In this document: positions 1-10,458 of the stretch, piece after piece
How the letters are laid out: the number at the start of each line of letters is the position of its first letter
How positions within the stretch are numbered: position 1 is the stretch's first letter
Source: Rhodoferax sp. TH121
Lineage (GTDB): Bacteria > Pseudomonadota > Gammaproteobacteria > Burkholderiales > Burkholderiaceae_C
DNA length: 64,000 nt
Assembly (NCBI RefSeq): GCF_002251855.1
Contig: NZ_NOXW01000022.1
Location: forward strand, 868,001 to 932,000
Direction: 5' to 3'
Program-made: the position numbers and the translations under genes
Notes under the pieces: model-generated
The model's input: the letters and a program-made list of their open reading frames with translations, nothing else
Told to the model about the DNA's origin: nothing
Database searches by the model: none

Positions 1-663
1 GTAGTCCAACACGTCGTCAATGACCTGGAACGCAGTGCCCAAGGCTTGTCCGTACTCTGCGCAGGCTTCTTCTTGCTCTGGCGTCGCTTGAGAGAGGATG
101 GCGCCCACACGCGCACTCGCTTCAAACAGCTTGGCAGTTTTGGACCGGATGACTTGTACGTAACCGGCTTCGTCCAGTGCTGCGTTGTGCATGTTCATGA
201 GTTGCAGCACTTCACCTTCGGCAATCACGTTGGTGGCTTCAGCCAAGACCTCCATGATGCGCATGCTCTGGGCTTCCACCATCATCTGAAAAGCGCGCGA
301 ATACAAGAAGTCGCCAACCAGTACGCTCGCCGGGTTGCCAAACTTGGCATTGGCCGTCGCATGGCCGCGGCGCAGGGCTGAGTCATCCACCACATCGTCG
401 TGCAGCAGCGTGGCCGTGTGGATGAACTCCACCACGGCGGCTAGGTTGTGGCGTTGTGTCCCCTGGTAGCCGAGCGCTCCGCAGCACAGCAACAGCAACA
501 CTGGTCGCAAGCGTTTGCCACCTGCGGAGATGATGTAATGGGAAACGCTGCCAACCAAGGGGACGCCAGAGTCCAACCTCTGTGTGATGACCTTGTCGAC
601 CTGACGCATGTCGTTTTCGACGATGGAGAGACCCGTCGATGAGCCGGAAGTAGTGACTTGCAA
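1..663 (-). CDS. ispB: Polyprenyl (octaprenyl) diphosphate synthase, C-terminus outside window
   Basis: Trans-prenyltransferase that builds the ubiquinone side chain from isopentenyl diphosphate. Both Asp-rich motifs are visible: DDVVD at about residues 89-93, and DDVLD at about 216-220, right at the window edge. The frame has no stop before base 1, so about 100 C-terminal residues of the usual 320 lie outside. No ATG lies near the expected N-terminus; a TTG at 663 fits family length, and the first ATG (609) would remove about 18 residues. It diverges from rplU, a common arrangement in proteobacteria. Family assignment is secure; the exact start is not. Confidence 0.9.
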   Translation of the reverse strand, partial: MQVTTSGSSTGLSIVENDMRQVDKVITQRLDSGVPLVGSVSHYIISAGGKRLRPVLLLLCCGALGYQGTQRHNLAAVVEFIHTATLLHDDVVDDSALRRGHATANAKFGNPASVLVGDFLYSRAFQMMVEAQSMRIMEVLAEATNVIAEGEVLQLMNMHNAALDEAGYVQVIRSKTAKLFEASARVGAILSQATPEQEEACAEYGQALGTAFQVIDDVLDY

Positions 664-690
664 GGCGATGAACCGGTTTGTTATGGCCCG

Positions 691-696
691 ATTATA
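691..696 (-). promoter_or_regulatory. ispB: Possible -10 box for ispB
   Basis: The minus strand reads TATAAT here, about 28 bases upstream of the proposed TTG start. No convincing -35 hexamer is seen at the right spacing, so this is a tentative call. Confidence 0.35.
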
Positions 697-739
697 GGGA
701 GGCGCTCTGACGCACGCCCTGCGATAGATGGGCGGGGTT

Positions 740-766
740 TTGCGTTTCGGGCTGAAATGGTATACT
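740..766 (+). promoter_or_regulatory. Candidate sigma-70 promoter of rplU-rpmA
   Basis: TATACT at 761-766 is a good -10 hexamer. TTGCGT at 740-745 could be the -35 with a short 15-base spacer. It sits about 50 bases before the rplU start codon. Confidence 0.45.
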
Positions 767-817
767 CCAAGGCTCTGCGAAAATTCATTTGCAGATTTCC
801 TAGTCGAAGAGGTCAAC

Positions 818-1129
818 ATGTACGCGGTCATAAAAACCGGTGGCAAGCAATATCGCGTTGCTGCTGGCGAAAAAATTAAAGTAGAACAGATTGCTGCGGA
901 CGTAGGCCAAGAGATCGTGATCGACCAGGTTCTGGCAGTCGGCAACGGCGCAGAACTGAAGGTTGGCACCCCCTTGGTGTCCGGCGCAACAGTTACTGTC
1001 ACAGTAGTGGCACACGGCAAGCACGACAAAGTGAGCATTTTCAAAATGCGTCGTCGCAAGCATTATCAGAAACGTCAAGGACATCGCCAGCAGTTCACCG
1101 AACTGCAAATCGGCGCGATTTCTGCATAA
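818..1129 (+). CDS. rplU: 50S ribosomal protein L21
   Basis: Structural protein of the large ribosomal subunit that binds 23S rRNA. The 103-residue product begins [14 protein letters not shown], the family's typical N-terminus, and has the expected length. ATG at 818 is preceded by a purine-rich GAAGAGG ribosome-binding site; the frame is open further upstream but conservation starts here. It is followed 12 bases later by rpmA, the usual L21-L27 pair, and the two are probably co-transcribed from the promoter near 760. Confidence 0.97.
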   Translation: MYAVIKTGGKQYRVAAGEKIKVEQIAADVGQEIVIDQVLAVGNGAELKVGTPLVSGATVTVTVVAHGKHDKVSIFKMRRRKHYQKRQGHRQQFTELQIGAISA

Positions 1130-1141
1130 GGGGCATAGGTC

Positions 1142-1399
1142 ATGGCACAGAAAAAAGGCGGCGGCTCTACGCGAAACGGGCGCGATTCCAAGCCCAAGAT
1201 GCTCGGTGTGAAGGCTTTTGGCGGTGAGTTGATCAGCGCTGGTTCCATCATCGTGCGTCAACGCGGTACCAAATTCCATGCTGGCGACAACGTCGGTATG
1301 GGCGTGGACCACACCCTGTTTGCACTGGTAGACGGCCATGTGTCGTTTGCGGTCAAGGGTGCGTTGAACAAGCACACCGTGAGCGTGACAGCAGCGTAA
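1142..1399 (+). CDS. rpmA: 50S ribosomal protein L27
   Basis: Large-subunit ribosomal protein whose N-terminal tail reaches the peptidyl transferase centre. The 85-residue product starts [16 protein letters not shown], matching the conserved basic, glycine-rich tail without the cleavable extension seen in Firmicutes. It follows rplU by 12 bases. A rho-independent terminator lies 21 bases after the stop, so most transcripts probably end before obgE. Confidence 0.97.
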   Translation: MAQKKGGGSTRNGRDSKPKMLGVKAFGGELISAGSIIVRQRGTKFHAGDNVGMGVDHTLFALVDGHVSFAVKGALNKHTVSVTAA

Positions 1400-2563
<1,164 letters not shown>

Positions 2564-2572
2564 AGGCATTTA

Positions 2573-2634
2573 TTTGCTATTTATTTATTTAGTAGCTGTT
2601 TGCGCAATAAATACAAGGGCTAGAAGCCAAAATG
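2573..2634 (+). repeat. Interspersed repeat, copy A
   Basis: Member of a 50-60 bp family found about 11 times in this window. Forward layout: TTTGCTAT, a complementary TAGC arm, TGCGCA, then a tail like AGGGCTAGAGGCCA. The last bases (CCAAAATG) contain the proB start codon. Confidence 0.75.
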
Positions 2635-3768
2635 ATTCAAAAATTCAGCTCCCCGGTATTGCGTGATGCGCGACGTGTGGTGGTCAAGGTGGGCTCCAGC
2701 TTGGTCACCAACGAAGGCCGTGGGCTGGATGAGCAGGCAATTGGCGAGTGGTGTCGGCAACTGGCGCTGCTGATTCGCGATGGCCGTGAGGTCATCATGG
2801 TCTCCAGTGGGGCGATTGCCGAAGGCATGAAACGCCTGGGCTGGGCCACACGGCCCAAGGAGGTCCATGAGTTGCAAGCGGCTGCTGCCGTGGGGCAGAT
2901 GGGGCTGGCCCAGATGTACGAGTCCAAGCTCAGCGCCAATGGCCTGGGCAGTGCCCAGGTGCTGCTGACACACGCGGACTTGGCGGACCGCGAACGTTAC
3001 CTCAATGCCCGCTCTACGCTGCTGACCCTGTTGAAGTTGGGCGTGGTGCCCGTGATCAATGAAAACGACACGGTGGTCAACGACGAAATCAAGTTTGGTG
3101 ACAACGACACGCTGGGGGCCTTGGTGGCCAATCTGGTGGAGGCCGATGCACTGGTCATCTTGACGGACCAAAAGGGTCTTTATACGGCCGATCCGCGCAA
3201 AGACCCTGCCGCTGAGTTTGTGCACGAAGCCAAGGCCGGTGATCCAGCTTTAGAGCTGATGGCGGGTGGTGCAGGGTCCAGTATTGGCCGGGGCGGCATG
3301 TTGACCAAGATTTTGGCAGCCAAGCGCGCGGCGGGCTCGGGTGCCTCTACCGTGATTGCCTGGGGGCGCGAGGCTGATGCGCTGGTGCGCCTGACACAGG
3401 GGGATGCAATTGGTACCTTGCTGATTGCCCAAACCCAGAAGAACCAGGCCCGCAAGCAGTGGATGGCCGACCATCTGCAGATGCGTGGTGCGGTTGTGGT
3501 GGATGCAGGCGCTGCTGCCAAGCTGCGTGACGAGGGGAAGAGCCTGCTGCCAATTGGCATGGTCCTGGTGGAAGGGGACTTCTCGCGCGGCGATGTGATT
3601 GCCGTGCGCGATGAAGCGGGGCAGGAGATTGCCCGTGGTCTGGCTAACTACGCCAGCGCGGAGGCGCGCTTGCTGTGCCGCAAGTCATCCAGCGAGTTTG
3701 AACGGCTGTTGGGATATGCGGCCGAACCTGAAATGCTGCACCGGGACAACCTGGTGTTGAGCCGCTAA
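2632..3768 (+). CDS. proB: Glutamate 5-kinase with C-terminal PUA domain
   Basis: Catalyses the ATP-dependent first step of proline synthesis, glutamate to glutamyl 5-phosphate. The 378-residue protein has an amino-acid kinase domain (KVGSSLVTN near the N-terminus, NENDTVV and GDNDTLG in the middle) and a PUA domain over about the last 90 residues, as in E. coli ProB. ATG at 2632 lies in the terminal bases of repeat copy A, so the repeat also forms the leader and there is no clear Shine-Dalgarno. No proA is seen beside it. The obgE-proB order is common in Burkholderiales. Confidence 0.95.
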   Translation: MIQKFSSPVLRDARRVVVKVGSSLVTNEGRGLDEQAIGEWCRQLALLIRDGREVIMVSSGAIAEGMKRLGWATRPKEVHELQAAAAVGQMGLAQMYESKLSANGLGSAQVLLTHADLADRERYLNARSTLLTLLKLGVVPVINENDTVVNDEIKFGDNDTLGALVANLVEADALVILTDQKGLYTADPRKDPAAEFVHEAKAGDPALELMAGGAGSSIGRGGMLTKILAAKRAAGSGASTVIAWGREADALVRLTQGDAIGTLLIAQTQKNQARKQWMADHLQMRGAVVVDAGAAAKLRDEGKSLLPIGMVLVEGDFSRGDVIAVRDEAGQEIARGLANYASAEARLLCRKSSSEFERLLGYAAEPEMLHRDNLVLSR

Positions 3769-3779
3769 TACCGCGCTTG

Positions 3780-4307
3780 TCAGTTCAAGCTGGGTTTGGC
3801 GCTGCGGGGCTTTTGCTGGGTTTGCAGCGCCTTGATCACGTCTTCCAGGCGGTTAGCCACCCGCACATCGCAGGCTGCCAGCCGTGCAAACACCAAGGCG
3901 TGTTTGGACGGCTGGTTGCCATTCACATCGCGCCATGTGGGTTCCGGCAAGACCGACCACTCCCCGGAAGCTCCAGCACGTGCATAGACCTTGACCTGGT
4001 CGCTGGCGCAACGTATGCCTTCGTAAACCGCGTTGACGGAGCCAGTCGCATTGCTCATCACGGCAACGTAGCGCACTACGCCATCTTTGCCCACGGTTAC
4101 CGTGGCAGGATCTATGCCCACCCGTACTGACACGTAGTTGGGCATGTCCAGCGGCAGCGCCCGTGTTGCCGAGAATGCCGGTGGCGGAGGCTCTTTGTCT
4201 TCCACCCAGTCCAGGTTGTCCAAGCCGTTGCCGGCCTGTCCCCAGGCGGCACAGGTAGTGCTGAGCAGCAGTGCGGCCGCCCAGGCTCTGTGGTTCGTCT
4301 TATTCAT
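3780..4307 (-). CDS. CNP1-like family exported protein
   Basis: A 175-residue protein with a signal peptide (hydrophobic stretch [14 protein letters not shown], cleavage near residue 23), so probably periplasmic. The rest resembles the CNP1-like family of beta- and gammaproteobacteria, whose function is unknown to me. The ATG at 4307 overlaps the end of rppH by eight bases (ATGAATAA), which suggests translational coupling with that RNA pyrophosphohydrolase gene. A longer frame runs upstream inside rppH, but the signal peptide and the overlap favour 4307. It ends 11 bases from proB, tail to tail. Confidence 0.7.
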   Translation of the reverse strand: MNKTNHRAWAAALLLSTTCAAWGQAGNGLDNLDWVEDKEPPPPAFSATRALPLDMPNYVSVRVGIDPATVTVGKDGVVRYVAVMSNATGSVNAVYEGIRCASDQVKVYARAGASGEWSVLPEPTWRDVNGNQPSKHALVFARLAACDVRVANRLEDVIKALQTQQKPRSAKPSLN

Positions 4308-4929
4308 GATGCGGTGGTCGGTTGGTGCCTGGGTCGGGCTCGAACGAAGCACCCGGAGGCAACTCAATCCGTGCGCCCACAGCAGACCCCTCGGGGGGCA
4401 CTTCACTGGGCCCGTGTGGACGATGGTTGTGGCGCAAATAGCGGTTGCGCGGCTCGTGCCGTGGCAGGTAGCGCGATAGTTCTGTGAGTGCCATCTCGTA
4501 GACACCGCGTTTGAATTCAACGACAGCGTCCAGTGGCACCCAATAGTCGTTCCAGCGCCAGGCATCGAACTCCGGGTGGTCGGTGGCACGCAGGTTCAAA
4601 TCCCAGTCGTGCCCCACCAGTTGGAGCAAATACCAAATCTGTTTTTGCCCTTTGTAGTGACCGCGTGCGTCACGTCGGATGTACCGGTCTGGCACCTCGT
4701 AGCGCAACCAGTCTCGGGTACGGGCGACGATGCTCACGTGCTCCGGATGGAGCCCCACTTCCTCGTGCAATTCGCGGAACATGGCCTGCTCGGGAGTTTC
4801 GCCCCGGTCAATGCCGCCCTGCGGAAACTGCCACGAATGGGTACGTATGCGTTTGCCCCAAAATACCTGATTTTTCTGGTTGAGCAGGACGATGCCGACA
4901 TTGGGCCGAAATCCGTCCCGGTCAAGCAT
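4300..4929 (-). CDS. rppH: RNA pyrophosphohydrolase (Nudix)
   Basis: Removes pyrophosphate from the 5' end of triphosphorylated mRNA and so starts RNase E-dependent decay. The 209-residue product begins [15 protein letters not shown] and carries a full Nudix box at residues 38-60 (GGIDRGE ... RELHEEVGL). A basic, proline-rich tail of about 50 residues follows the catalytic domain. ATG at 4929 is the conserved start; a TTG two codons upstream is unlikely. It diverges from proS, as in many Comamonadaceae, and overlaps the CNP1-like gene. Confidence 0.93.
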   Translation of the reverse strand: MLDRDGFRPNVGIVLLNQKNQVFWGKRIRTHSWQFPQGGIDRGETPEQAMFRELHEEVGLHPEHVSIVARTRDWLRYEVPDRYIRRDARGHYKGQKQIWYLLQLVGHDWDLNLRATDHPEFDAWRWNDYWVPLDAVVEFKRGVYEMALTELSRYLPRHEPRNRYLRHNHRPHGPSEVPPEGSAVGARIELPPGASFEPDPGTNRPPHHE

Positions 4930-5019
4930 AATCAAACCCCAATTTTTAAACTTCGTTCATTATGCACAGCGAAAGCAGTGCATCAAGAGCAGAACGCCCC
5001 GTCGTCAGCGAGTTCCGTC

Positions 5020-6762
5020 ATGAAAGCCTCCCAATTCCTTATCTCCACCCTCAAAGAAGCGCCTGCGGACGCCGAGGTCGCCAGCCACAAGCTCATGATG
5101 CGGGCCGGCATGATCAAGAAATTGGGGGCCGGCATCTACACCTACATGCCCATGGGCTTGCGTGTCATTCGCAAGGTGGAAGCCATCGTGCGCGAAGAAA
5201 TGAACCGCGCAGGCGCAGTGGAATGCACCATGCCTGTGGTGCAACCGGCCGAGCTGTGGCAAGAAACCGGCCGCTTCGACAAAATGGGCCCCGAGTTGCT
5301 GCGCATCAAAGACCGCCATGACCGTGACTTTGTCATTCAGCCCACCAGTGAAGAAGTGGTGACCGACATCGCGCGGCAGGAAATCAAAAGCTACAAGCAA
5401 CTGCCCAAGAACCTGTACCAAATCCAGACCAAGTTCCGCGACGAGCGTCGTCCGCGTTTTGGCCTGATGCGCGGGCGCGAGTTCATCATGAAGGATGCCT
5501 ACAGCTTTGACCGCGACCAGGACTGCGCCAAGGCCAGCTACCAGGTGATGGCCGGTGCCTACCGCAAGATCTTCGACCGATTTGGCCTGCGCTACCGCGC
5601 GGTGGCAGCGGACAGCGGTGCTATTGGCGGGGACCTGAGCGAAGAGTTCCAGGTGATTGCCTCTACTGGGGAAGACGCCATCATCTACTGCCCGACCAGC
5701 GACTACGCTGCCAATATTGAAAAAGCAGAGGCTTTGGCGCCCTCAGCCCCCAGGGGATCTGCGCAGGCAGCTATGGAAAAGATAGCAACACCAGGCAAAA
5801 GCACGTGTGCGGACGTAGCTGAGTTGCTGAACGTGCCACTGGCCACGACCGTCAAGTCGCTGGTACTGGCCACCGATACGCTGGACGAGAAAGGCAATGT
5901 CACCAAGACCCAGGTCTGGTTGCTCCTGCTGCGTGGCGACCATGACATGAACGAAGTCAAGGTGGGCAAGCTGCCCGGCCTGGCCGATTTCCGCTTTGCC
6001 ACCGTGCCTGAAATTGAGGCTCACTTTGGCTGTAAGCCGGGTTACTTGGGCCCCATTGGTTTGAAGCTACCCGTCACCATTGTGGCTGACCGGGATGTGG
6101 CCGTGATGGCTGACTGGATTTGCGGTGCCAACGAAGAGGATTTCCACATCCGTGGCGTCAACTGGGGCCGTGACCTGCCCGAGCCCGCGCTGGTGGCGGA
6201 CTTGCGCAATGTGGTGGCAGGCGATGCTTCGCCCGACGGCAAGGGCATCTTGGCGATCGAGCGCGGTATCGAGGTGGGTCACGTGTTTTACTTGGGCACC
6301 AAGTACAGCAAAGCCATGAACGCAACGTTTTTGGGCGAGAACGGCAAGCCCCAGTTCATGGAAATGGGTTGTTACGGCATCGGCATCACCCGCCTGCCTG
6401 CTGCGGCCATCGAGCAGAACCACGATGACAAGGGCATCATCTGGCCCGACGCGCTGGCCCCCTTTACCGTGGTGCTGTGCCCCATCAGCCCCGACCGCTT
6501 TGCCGATGTAAAGGCGGCTGCCGACACGCTCTACGCTGAACTGTTGGCTGCTGGCGTGGACGTGATGCTCGACGACCGCAACGAGCGCCCCGGTGCCATG
6601 TTTGCCGACTGGGAATTGATTGGTGTGCCCCACCGTGTGACTATCGGTGACCGCGCTTTGAAAGAGGGGGTGGTGGAGTACCAGCACCGCCGTGACACCG
6701 AAGCGACCAAAGTGCCGGTGGCGGATGTCGCCAGCATGCTGCTGTCACGCCTGAAGGCATGA
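5020..6762 (+). CDS. proS: Prolyl-tRNA synthetase, bacterial type with editing domain
   Basis: Class II synthetase that charges tRNA-Pro. The 580-residue enzyme has the catalytic core, an inserted YbaK-like editing domain (about 245-400) that clears Ala-tRNA-Pro, and a C-terminal anticodon-binding domain. ATG at 5020 gives the conserved [15 protein letters not shown] start, although the frame is open further upstream. The linker at about residues 239-256 ([17 protein letters not shown]) is encoded by DNA resembling the interspersed repeat (copy J). The lytic transglycosylase start overlaps the stop by four bases. Confidence 0.96.
   Translation: MKASQFLISTLKEAPADAEVASHKLMMRAGMIKKLGAGIYTYMPMGLRVIRKVEAIVREEMNRAGAVECTMPVVQPAELWQETGRFDKMGPELLRIKDRHDRDFVIQPTSEEVVTDIARQEIKSYKQLPKNLYQIQTKFRDERRPRFGLMRGREFIMKDAYSFDRDQDCAKASYQVMAGAYRKIFDRFGLRYRAVAADSGAIGGDLSEEFQVIASTGEDAIIYCPTSDYAANIEKAEALAPSAPRGSAQAAMEKIATPGKSTCADVAELLNVPLATTVKSLVLATDTLDEKGNVTKTQVWLLLLRGDHDMNEVKVGKLPGLADFRFATVPEIEAHFGCKPGYLGPIGLKLPVTIVADRDVAVMADWICGANEEDFHIRGVNWGRDLPEPALVADLRNVVAGDASPDGKGILAIERGIEVGHVFYLGTKYSKAMNATFLGENGKPQFMEMGCYGIGITRLPAAAIEQNHDDKGIIWPDALAPFTVVLCPISPDRFADVKAAADTLYAELLAAGVDVMLDDRNERPGAMFADWELIGVPHRVTIGDRALKEGVVEYQHRRDTEATKVPVADVASMLLSRLKA
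5734..5787 (-). repeat. Interspersed repeat, copy J, inside proS
   Basis: Read in reverse orientation, it contains GCGCAGGCAGCTAT followed by a GATAGCA arm, close to the core seen in intergenic copies. It is in frame and codes for a linker in the enzyme. The tail half is degenerate, so descent from the repeat is an inference. Confidence 0.55.
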
Positions 6763-7403
6763 ATGCCTCACCGGGGGCGAGCGCATTGATTGGCAGGCGA
6801 CAGGGCCTGCTGCGCTTGCTGGTGGGGAGCGGGGCACTGTCGTTCGCAGATCTGGTGCTGGCCGGTGGCCAGATTGAAGAACCCTTGGTCGACTCGGTGC
6901 GCACCGCCTTGTCCTCCGCTATCCAGAATTCTGCGCCACCCATCCCTGAGTTTGCCGATACGGAGTCGCGGCTGAAGTACCTGCGCTGGTTGGGTGCCAT
7001 GAGTGAACGGCTGAAGAAAAAGAAGCCAGACTGGGAGACTCGAAAAGAGTTTTTGCAATCGGTGTGGTACGAGAGCAAGCGTGCCGGGCTGGATGTGGCG
7101 CTGGTGATGGGCTTGATCCAGGTGGAAAGCAACTTCCGCAAGTTCGCCGTGAGCCGTGTGGGCGCGCGGGGCTATATGCAAGTGATGCCCTTCTGGACCC
7201 GTGTGCTCGGCGACGGGGATGCGGGCAAGCTTTTTCACATGCAAACCAATCTGCGCTTTGGTTGTGTGATCCTGCGCCACTACCTGGAACGTGAGCGGGG
7301 CGACATGTTCATGGCCCTTGGGCGTTACAACGGTTCGCGCGGCAAGGCACCTTACCCCAGTGCCGTGATGGGTGCCAAGCGCACCTGGGACTGGGCCGGT
7401 TAA
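6759..7403 (+). CDS. Lytic transglycosylase, SLT domain
   Basis: Predicted periplasmic peptidoglycan lytic transglycosylase, cutting the MurNAc-GlcNAc bond with release of an anhydro product. The 214-residue protein has a hydrophobic N-terminal export signal (about residues 17-36) and an SLT fold from about 105, with likely catalytic Glu123 in [12 protein letters not shown] and the [10 protein letters not shown] motif. Its ATG overlaps the proS stop as ATGA, so the two are probably co-translated, an arrangement that seems fixed in this group. It ends in a four-base overlap with the convergent GGDEF-EAL gene. Confidence 0.88.
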   Translation: MNASPGASALIGRRQGLLRLLVGSGALSFADLVLAGGQIEEPLVDSVRTALSSAIQNSAPPIPEFADTESRLKYLRWLGAMSERLKKKKPDWETRKEFLQSVWYESKRAGLDVALVMGLIQVESNFRKFAVSRVGARGYMQVMPFWTRVLGDGDAGKLFHMQTNLRFGCVILRHYLERERGDMFMALGRYNGSRGKAPYPSAVMGAKRTWDWAG

Positions 7404-9349
7404 AGGCGAACGGCAACGCCAGGCGTGGCCAACTGCGCACGCCAAAGTTCTTCAAACTGCGCGGCTGGCATGGGTTTGGCAAACCAGTAGCCTTGCGCCT
7501 GGTCGCAGCCCATGCCCTGCAGTGCATCGCGGGTTTCCACGTTTTCTACCCCTTCTGCGGTCACCGTCAGATTCAGGCTTTTGGCCAGATGAATGATGGC
7601 ACTGACCATGGCGACGTCTTTCTGTCCTTCGCGCAAGCGGCGTACAAAAGATTGGTCTATTTTGAGCTTGTCGACCGCAAAGCGTTGCAGGTACGAGAGG
7701 TTGGAGTACCCAGTGCCAAAGTCGTCGATGGACAGCCGAATCCCCATGGCTTTGATGCGTTGGAGCGTCGACATGAACTTGTCCGTGTCCTGGATCAGGG
7801 TGGACTCGGTCATTTCCAGTTCCAGTTGGCGCGGGTCCAGCCCGGATTGCTGCAGCGCGCGTTCAATCACCGCCTCTACATCGCCGCGTCGGAACTGCAC
7901 GGCAGACAGGTTCACGGCCACCATGAGTTCAGGAGCTCCAGCTTGTCGCCATGCCTGCATTTGTCGGCAGGCGTCTTGCAGCACCCATTGACCGATGTCC
8001 ACGATCAGGCCGGATTTCTCTGCTGCGGGAATAAACAGGCCGGGTGAGACAAGCCCCAGTTTGGGGTTTTGCCATCGCACCAAAGCTTCAGCCCCCACCA
8101 GACGGTTGTCGCGCAGGTCAAACACTGGCTGGTAGTGCAGCACCAGCTCGTTCTGGGCCAGCGCCTGGCGCAGGCTGGAGATCAAATGCAAGTTTTCACG
8201 GATGCTGGTGTTGATTTCCTCATCGAAGAAGCGATAGGCATTGCGCCCTGACTCCTTGGCCTGGTACATGGCCAGGTCGGCATGGCGCAACAAGGCTTCG
8301 AAGGTGGCCCCATCCTTGGGGTACACCGCAATGCCGATGGAGCAGGTGGCCAGAATTTCCAGTCCGCGCAGATGAAAGGGGGCCTGCATCTGCTGCAGCA
8401 CTTGGGTGGCGACCTGCGCAATACCCTGGGTGTCGGAGATGTCGGTCACTCCGATCAGGAACTCGTCGCCACCTTGGCGGCAGACGATATCGGCTTGGCG
8501 CACTGCATCACGCAGACGAAGGGCCACTTGTTTGAGAAATTCGTCCCCCGCTGAATGCCCGACCGAGTCGTTCACATCCTTGAAATTGTCCAGGTCCACA
8601 AACAGCAGGGCCACCAACTGCTGGTGCCGCGCGCTACTGGCAATGGCCTGTTCCACCAATTCGCTACCCAGCACGCGGTTGGGCAAGCGGGTCAGTGCAT
8701 CGTGCTGGGCCAGGTGGGTAAGGTTTTTCTCAGACTCCCGGAATCGCGCAATTTGCACGCGCAGCCCCATCAGCGCCTTCTGCATGTCGTAGGCCAGAAA
8801 CCATACCAATATGCCGTTCACCACCAAGATGGTGACGCTGTCCGTGAGCCGGTCGATGTCCGTTCCCGGTGTGGTGGCACCCCGCCAGCCATAGAGCGTG
8901 CCCAACCCTAAGCAGACCACACACAGTACCATCCCGGCCAGCAGCCACCAGAATTTTTGGGGTTTGAGCAGCTGGCCTGCGGCAATCAGGATGACAGGGT
9001 AGCCCAGCAAAGAGGAGTCGCGTAGTCCGTCGCTACGCCACATGATGCCGAAGAGCGCCAAAGTGGCCGACCCTAGGATAAGAATGGATGCAGTTTCGTA
9101 GTGCCCGCGGCGATTGAGCCATTGGCAAGGCAGCATCAGCGCTGCCGTGGTGCTCAGAATTACGACTACGTCCCAGCGCTGCTGGAAACCGTATTGCACA
9201 GCGGTCCCCGTGAACGCAAAGAACAGCAACGCCGCAAACTGGAACAGACGACGACTGCGCAGGTCATCGTCAAGAGCGTCTGTAGCGCTGTGGTCTGACA
9301 CGTGAGGGGTCCCTGAAGCTCCAGTAGTTGCTGCGGCACCCCGGTTCAT
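7400..9349 (-). CDS. Membrane GGDEF-EAL dual-domain protein
   Basis: Cyclic di-GMP signalling protein of 649 residues. About five hydrophobic segments lie between residues 35 and 195, with no known periplasmic ligand domain. The cytosolic part has GGDEF at 293-297, an upstream RxxD inhibitory site (RQAD) and EAL at 421-423 in EALVRW. Both motifs are canonical, so synthase and phosphodiesterase activity are both possible; the net direction cannot be read from sequence. It lies 27 bases downstream of grxD on the same strand and overlaps the transglycosylase gene tail to tail. Confidence 0.92.
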   Translation of the reverse strand: MNRGAAATTGASGTPHVSDHSATDALDDDLRSRRLFQFAALLFFAFTGTAVQYGFQQRWDVVVILSTTAALMLPCQWLNRRGHYETASILILGSATLALFGIMWRSDGLRDSSLLGYPVILIAAGQLLKPQKFWWLLAGMVLCVVCLGLGTLYGWRGATTPGTDIDRLTDSVTILVVNGILVWFLAYDMQKALMGLRVQIARFRESEKNLTHLAQHDALTRLPNRVLGSELVEQAIASSARHQQLVALLFVDLDNFKDVNDSVGHSAGDEFLKQVALRLRDAVRQADIVCRQGGDEFLIGVTDISDTQGIAQVATQVLQQMQAPFHLRGLEILATCSIGIAVYPKDGATFEALLRHADLAMYQAKESGRNAYRFFDEEINTSIRENLHLISSLRQALAQNELVLHYQPVFDLRDNRLVGAEALVRWQNPKLGLVSPGLFIPAAEKSGLIVDIGQWVLQDACRQMQAWRQAGAPELMVAVNLSAVQFRRGDVEAVIERALQQSGLDPRQLELEMTESTLIQDTDKFMSTLQRIKAMGIRLSIDDFGTGYSNLSYLQRFAVDKLKIDQSFVRRLREGQKDVAMVSAIIHLAKSLNLTVTAEGVENVETRDALQGMGCDQAQGYWFAKPMPAAQFEELWRAQLATPGVAVRL

Positions 9350-9376
9350 GCGCCGGGTCTTGTGCCGGCGCGGAAG

Positions 9377-9703
9377 TCAGGCTTGGCTCTTGCCCAAAGT
9401 TTGTGCCAATTCGCCCGACTCGTACATTTCCATCATGATGTCGGAGCCGCCGATGAATTCGCCCTTGATGTAGAGCTGCGGAATAGTGGGCCAGTTGCTG
9501 TATTCCTTGATGCCTTGGCGGATGCCGTCGTCTTCGAGTACGTTCACGGTCTTGACGGACTTGGTGTCTACGCCACAGGCCTTGAGGATCTGGATGGCAC
9601 GGCCGGAGAAACCGCACTGGGGAAAGCTGGCAGTGCCCTTCATGAAGAGCAGGATTTCATTGGATTTGACGAGTTCGTCAATGCGTTGTTGTGCGTCGCT
9701 CAT
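9377..9703 (-). CDS. grxD: Monothiol glutaredoxin, CGFS type
   Basis: Grx4-like protein that binds and passes on [2Fe-2S] clusters with glutathione. The 108-residue product has the CGFS motif at residues 30-33 and the usual monothiol length. In many Burkholderiales grxD sits next to prmC; here the two are about 4 kb apart. It diverges from the SlyD-like gene with 112 bases between them and may be transcribed into the GGDEF-EAL gene. Confidence 0.95.
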   Translation of the reverse strand: MSDAQQRIDELVKSNEILLFMKGTASFPQCGFSGRAIQILKACGVDTKSVKTVNVLEDDGIRQGIKEYSNWPTIPQLYIKGEFIGGSDIMMEMYESGELAQTLGKSQA

Positions 9704-9815
9704 GTTTCGGCTTCCAAGTAGATAGATACCCTAATTATTTCACCTTCCCCGGCGCTTGTGCCGGGTGGCGGTGCTTGGCAGATGACGGGCAAGGCTTTTT
9801 TGGATAATAGACGCC

Positions 9816-10292
9816 ATGAACATCACCAAAAACACCGCAGTCACACTGCAATTCAAGGTCACCGACACCACCGGCAAGCTGCTGGACCAAAGCCAGGAAC
9901 CCATCGCCTACCTGCACGGCGGTTATGGCAACACCTTCCCCAAGATCGAAGAAGCGCTGGAAGGCCAGAGCGTGGGCTTTGCCACCACGGTGGAGCTGGC
10001 CCCGGTCGATGCCTTTGGCGAGTACAACGAAGCACTGTTGCAAACCATCCCCAAAACCCAGTTTCCTCCCGGCGTCAAGGTGGGTGGCCAGCTGGAAGGC
10101 CGGGCGGAAGATGGCAACACCATTGTCTTCACCGTGGTCAAGATCAAAGGCCCGGTGGTGCACCTGGACGGCAACCACCCTCACGCCGGCAAGACACTGC
10201 GTTTTGCGGTGAAGGTGCTGGACGTGCGCGCCGCCAGCGAAGAAGAAATCGCCCATGGACACGTGCACGGTGCCCACGGCCATCATCACTGA
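9816..10292 (+). CDS. FKBP-type peptidyl-prolyl isomerase, SlyD-like
   Basis: Predicted cytosolic prolyl isomerase and chaperone. The 158-residue protein has the split FKBP domain (about 1-70 and 120-145) with an inserted-flap region between, as in SlyD, and ends in a His-rich tail (HGHVHGAHGHHH) that could bind nickel or zinc. The tail is much shorter than in E. coli SlyD. A GATAAT hexamer ends only eight bases before the ATG and no Shine-Dalgarno is obvious, so a near-leaderless message is possible. A terminator follows. Confidence 0.88.
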   Translation: MNITKNTAVTLQFKVTDTTGKLLDQSQEPIAYLHGGYGNTFPKIEEALEGQSVGFATTVELAPVDAFGEYNEALLQTIPKTQFPPGVKVGGQLEGRAEDGNTIVFTVVKIKGPVVHLDGNHPHAGKTLRFAVKVLDVRAASEEEIAHGHVHGAHGHHH

Positions 10293-10320
10293 TTGCCTGA
10301 AATTTTTCTTTAGTTTTCGG

Positions 10321-10355
10321 AAATGGCTAGATTTGAAAAAATCCAGCCATTTTTT
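10321..10355 (+). terminator. Rho-independent terminator after slyD-like gene
   Basis: AAATGGCT pairs with AGCCATTT, extended by two inner pairs after a mismatch, and the right arm runs into six T. It lies 29 bases past the stop codon. Confidence 0.8.
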
Positions 10356-10458
10356 GCTTATTTGCTGCTGATTTAAGCACCAAGTCGCAATGGGCTGCTC
10401 TGCCTGCCGGGCTACGATACACGCCAGTTACCTTGTATCTGCCACCAGGAGTCTTGCC

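Noticed and set aside
10362..10400. Further copy of the interspersed repeat before leuA
   Set aside because: TTTGCTG and CGCA occur in the right order, but the complementary arm and tail are missing.
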